A stretch of 64,000 nucleotides of DNA from Myxococcales bacterium. GTDB lineage: Bacteria > Myxococcota_A > Polyangia > Polyangiales > Polyangiaceae. Shown here one piece after another: positions 61,551 to 64,000 of this stretch; positions within the stretch are counted from its first letter, which is position 1; the number at the start of each line of letters is the position of its first letter. A model generated the notes under the pieces. The model was not told where the DNA came from and ran no database searches. It saw nothing but the letters and a program-made list of their open reading frames with translations. The position numbers were made by a program, and so were the translations under genes. The DNA is taken from positions 868,001 to 932,000 of the forward strand of contig JADJCA010000002.1 in NCBI GenBank assembly GCA_016703425.1, read 5' to 3'.

Positions 61551-63122
61551 CTATCGCTCGAGGCAGCGCTCCGATTCGTAGGGGTTGTCGCAGGGCGATG
61601 CCCGCCGCGCCCGCGCGGCGGCGTCATAGCTCTCGAACGCCTCGAACGTCTCGAACGACGGCTCCGCCGCCGCTTCGAGGGACACGAGCACCGACGGCGC
61701 GTGCTGCTCACTGGCGAGCGCGGGCTGCTCGCTGGCCTCCGCGGCGAGCGTCGGAAGAGGGATCGGGAGCCCCAGCCGCACCACGGCGACGAAGCCCGCC
61801 GCGCAGGCCGCGGCGAGCGCCACCGACACCGTCGCGACGCGACCCGGCCTGCGCCGCGCAGCGGTGGGCGGCTCGACCGAGTGCGCCGTCGCAGGCGCCG
61901 AGTCGAGGGCGCGCGGCACGAGCGACGCCTTCGCGCGAACGATGCGAACCGTCTTGGGTTCGCTGCGGTCCGTGGCGTTCGCCATCTGAGGGACGGGCGC
62001 CGGACGAAGCGCCGCGCGGTAGTCTGTCGCGTCTTCGCCGAGCGCGACGAAGAGCGGGTCCACCTCGCTGGCCGTGGGCGTGTACGCGCGCGCCGGCACC
62101 GGTGATGCGGGCGGTGCCTCCGAGCGCGGGAGCGCGATCCGCGGCTCCGAGTGACCCGTCGAACGAACGTGTGACACGGCTCGCTCCGCGGCTTCCCGTG
62201 AACGGCGCGGCGCGAAAGGCAAGAGCGCGACGGCCAGCTCGGCGGCGCTTTGAAAACGGAGATCGCGATCACGCGAGAGGCAGCGCGCGAGGACGCCGAC
62301 GATGGCGAGGGGCAAATCGGGCCGCTTGTCCATCAAGGACGGGATGGGCCCCTGAAGCACCGCGCTTACGATTTCCGGAAGCGGCCGGTAGGGGTCGAAG
62401 AGCGGCGTGCCGGTGAGCAACTCGTAGAGCACCGCGCCCAAGGCCCAAATGTCCGTGCGCGCGTCGAGACGCGTCTGCGTGAGCTGCTCCGGCGCCATGT
62501 ACGATGGCGAGCCCATGAGCTCGCCCGTCTCGAGGAGCGCCATCTCGTCTTCCGTCGCTGCGCTGCGACTCTCACCGCGCTCGCTCGGCGGCATCGGCTC
62601 CGGCGCCTTGGAGATGCCAAAGTCGATGAGCTTTACGAAACGGTAGCCGCCGCGCTCGACGAGAAACAAATTCTCCGGTTTCACGTCGCGGTGCACGATG
62701 CCGAGCGAATGAACCTCGGCCAAGGCGGAGCAGACTTGAATGAGGTACTCGGCGGCTTCGCGCAAGCTGAGCGGGCCATGCTGCGCGACCCAGCTGCCGA
62801 GGTTCTTTCCCTCGAGATGCTCAAGGACCATGAAGGGCACGCCGCCGACTTCGCCTACGTCGAGGACGCGCTCGACGTGCTCGCTCTTCACTTTGACAGC
62901 AGCGCGGGCCTCGAACGCGAAGCGGGCCACGAGCTCCGGGTACGCGAGCAACTCGGGGCGGAGGAACTTGAGGGCGACGCGCTCGCGCAGAAAGAGGTGG
63001 GTGGCCGCCACCACAAGCCCCATCCCACCTTCACCAAGGAGGCCTTCCACCCGAAACTTCCCCTCGACGACGTCGCCGGGGCTCAATGGGAGAGCTCGAG
63101 GGGGGGTACTGCGATGCGTCAC
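61551..63122 (-). CDS. Membrane-anchored Ser/Thr protein kinase (Pkn type)
   Basis: 523 residues from GTG 63122. Residues 20-290 are a complete kinase: LLGEGGMGLVVAA, Lys52 (VALKFL), HRDVKPEN (144-151), DFGIS (Asp167), SPSYMAPEQ. A Pro/Ala/Ser-rich juxtamembrane stretch leads to one membrane helix (VATVSVALAAACAAGFVAVV), then a short extracytoplasmic tail rich in Glu/Ala ending CDNPYESERC. The tail is too short to be a recognised sensor domain. It is divergent from the SDR gene at the right edge. Confidence 0.92.
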   Translation of the reverse strand: MTHRSTPPRALPLSPGDVVEGKFRVEGLLGEGGMGLVVAATHLFLRERVALKFLRPELLAYPELVARFAFEARAAVKVKSEHVERVLDVGEVGGVPFMVLEHLEGKNLGSWVAQHGPLSLREAAEYLIQVCSALAEVHSLGIVHRDVKPENLFLVERGGYRFVKLIDFGISKAPEPMPPSERGESRSAATEDEMALLETGELMGSPSYMAPEQLTQTRLDARTDIWALGAVLYELLTGTPLFDPYRPLPEIVSAVLQGPIPSLMDKRPDLPLAIVGVLARCLSRDRDLRFQSAAELAVALLPFAPRRSREAAERAVSHVRSTGHSEPRIALPRSEAPPASPVPARAYTPTASEVDPLFVALGEDATDYRAALRPAPVPQMANATDRSEPKTVRIVRAKASLVPRALDSAPATAHSVEPPTAARRRPGRVATVSVALAAACAAGFVAVVRLGLPIPLPTLAAEASEQPALASEQHAPSVLVSLEAAAEPSFETFEAFESYDAAARARRASPCDNPYESERCLER

Positions 63123-63306
63123 GATTCACTCTACGACTGGCCAGCGGGATTCTTCCTGTGCCATGCGCCTTACCCGGAGGGACTTTGCAGACGCCCTCGG
63201 CGAGGACGCCGCGAACGACAAATTTCCCTTTGATTTCCAGAGTACTGAACAGGCGACAACGCGCCTCTCCGAAGCGTCCCCGAAGCCGATCGAGTAGGGT
63301 GGGGCG

Positions 63307-64000
63307 ATGACAGACTGTGCCATTGTCACAGGCGCCGCGGGCGCCCTCGGTGGGGCCGTCACTCGCGCTCTCCGCGAAAGCACCGCCACCCGAGGCCTTG
63401 AGCTCTGGTTGGTCGACAGCCCGCGCCACCTCGCGCGAGCGGAGCAGCTCGCGACGGAGCTGGGGTCGGCCCGGGCGATGGGTGCCAACATTGCGGTTGC
63501 CGCCGAGTGGCGCTCGGTGCTCGAGGCCCTCGGTGCGGCCGGTGGCGTGCCCGTCGCGGCGGCGCTCATCGCCGGCGGATACCGCGGGGGCGCGCCCTTC
63601 TGGGCGAGCGAGGAGAGCTCGCTCGATGACATGATGAGCGGCAACCTGGGGACCGTCGCGGCGAGCCTGCGGGCCATCCTTCCGGGAATGGTGGAGCGCA
63701 AGTATGGACGCGTGGTCGTCATCGGCTCGCGCGCCGTGGAGCGACCGTGGACCGGCGCGGGGGCCGCGGCCTATGCCGCGTCGAAGGCAGCCGTCGTCGC
63801 GCTCGCACAAGCGGTGGCTGCCGAGTGCCTCGAGCACCAGGTCACCGTCAACGCGATCCTCCCGAGCACCATGGACACGCCGGCCAACCGGGCCGCCATG
63901 CCGGAGGCCGATCCGACGCGATGGGTGCCGCTGGCGGCCGCCGCGAAGCTCGTCGTCTCGCTGCTCGAGCCGGGCGCCGGGCACGTTACGGGGGCCGCAA
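63307..64000 (+). CDS. Short-chain dehydrogenase/reductase, cut by right edge
   Basis: The first 231 residues are in the window; the stop lies beyond base 64000. The classical SDR signatures are TGAAGALGG (8-16), Ser141 in VVVIGSRAVERP, and the catalytic YAASK (Tyr156, Lys160). The NNAG-type motif is replaced by LIAGGYRGG, a variation seen in some SDRs. The sequence after the active site (AILPSTMDTPANRAAMP) is the usual substrate loop. Substrate unknown. The ATG at 63307 is preceded by GGGTGGGGCG, a weak RBS. Confidence 0.88.
   Translation, partial: MTDCAIVTGAAGALGGAVTRALRESTATRGLELWLVDSPRHLARAEQLATELGSARAMGANIAVAAEWRSVLEALGAAGGVPVAAALIAGGYRGGAPFWASEESSLDDMMSGNLGTVAASLRAILPGMVERKYGRVVVIGSRAVERPWTGAGAAAYAASKAAVVALAQAVAAECLEHQVTVNAILPSTMDTPANRAAMPEADPTRWVPLAAAAKLVVSLLEPGAGHVTGAA

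Overview
The window looks like a chromosomal segment of a GC-rich myxobacterium (phylum Myxococcota, most likely the Polyangiales side). The evidence is circumstantial but consistent: strong G/C preference at third codon positions, many GTG starts, two Pkn-type Ser/Thr kinases, a long series of secreted lipoproteins with Asp/Gly/Ala linkers behind a lipobox Cys, and two ether-lipid proteins typical of the group (an ElbD-like multidomain enzyme and a CarF/TMEM189-like desaturase). There is no phage, IS element, CRISPR array or rRNA operon.

Left part (1-6100, all minus strand): the N-terminus of a lipoprotein running off the edge, a diguanylate cyclase, a translationally coupled TetR regulator / unknown protein / SDR unit, and a coupled PDZ-thioredoxin / VWA (CoxE-like) pair. 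From 6066 to 6986 there is no protein gene. This gap holds a hexanucleotide tract between two 79-bp direct repeats, a candidate minus-strand small RNA with a sigma-54-type promoter and a strong terminator, and the promoter of a tRNA-Arg(ACG) gene. The tRNA lies 11 bp upstream of tadA, whose product edits that very anticodon.

Middle (7.7-35.5 kb): lipoproteins, a GT51 peptidoglycan transglycosylase with a very large extra domain, HupE/UreJ-like and CarF-like membrane proteins, a LysR regulator, an epimerase / lipid kinase pair, a Cys-module lipoprotein divergent from a coupled regulator / octaheme cytochrome / membrane protein operon, a tandem Ig-like surface lipoprotein, a two-heme lipoprotein, and an ECF sigma / anti-sigma / STN-bactofilin envelope-stress-type unit.

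Right part (35.6-64 kb): an SDR beside the 1583-residue FAR-AMP ligase-ACP-PlsC-SCP2 enzyme, a LysR/TauE divergent pair, an Imm11-like protein, a ferritin-like lipoprotein followed by a stand-alone copy of its Cys module, a caspase-like lipoprotein, a LarA-like racemase with a HAD phosphatase, a kinase-FIST fusion, Bpt leucyltransferase, a second kinase, and an SDR cut by the right edge.

Three genes are interrupted: an amber codon in a serine hydrolase, and single-base frameshifts in a beta-helix lipoprotein and in an endonuclease/exonuclease/phosphatase protein. Each could be real decay or an assembly error. Start sites were moved downstream of the longest open frame wherever signal peptides, ATGA/GTGA/TGATG couplings or family N-termini indicated it.
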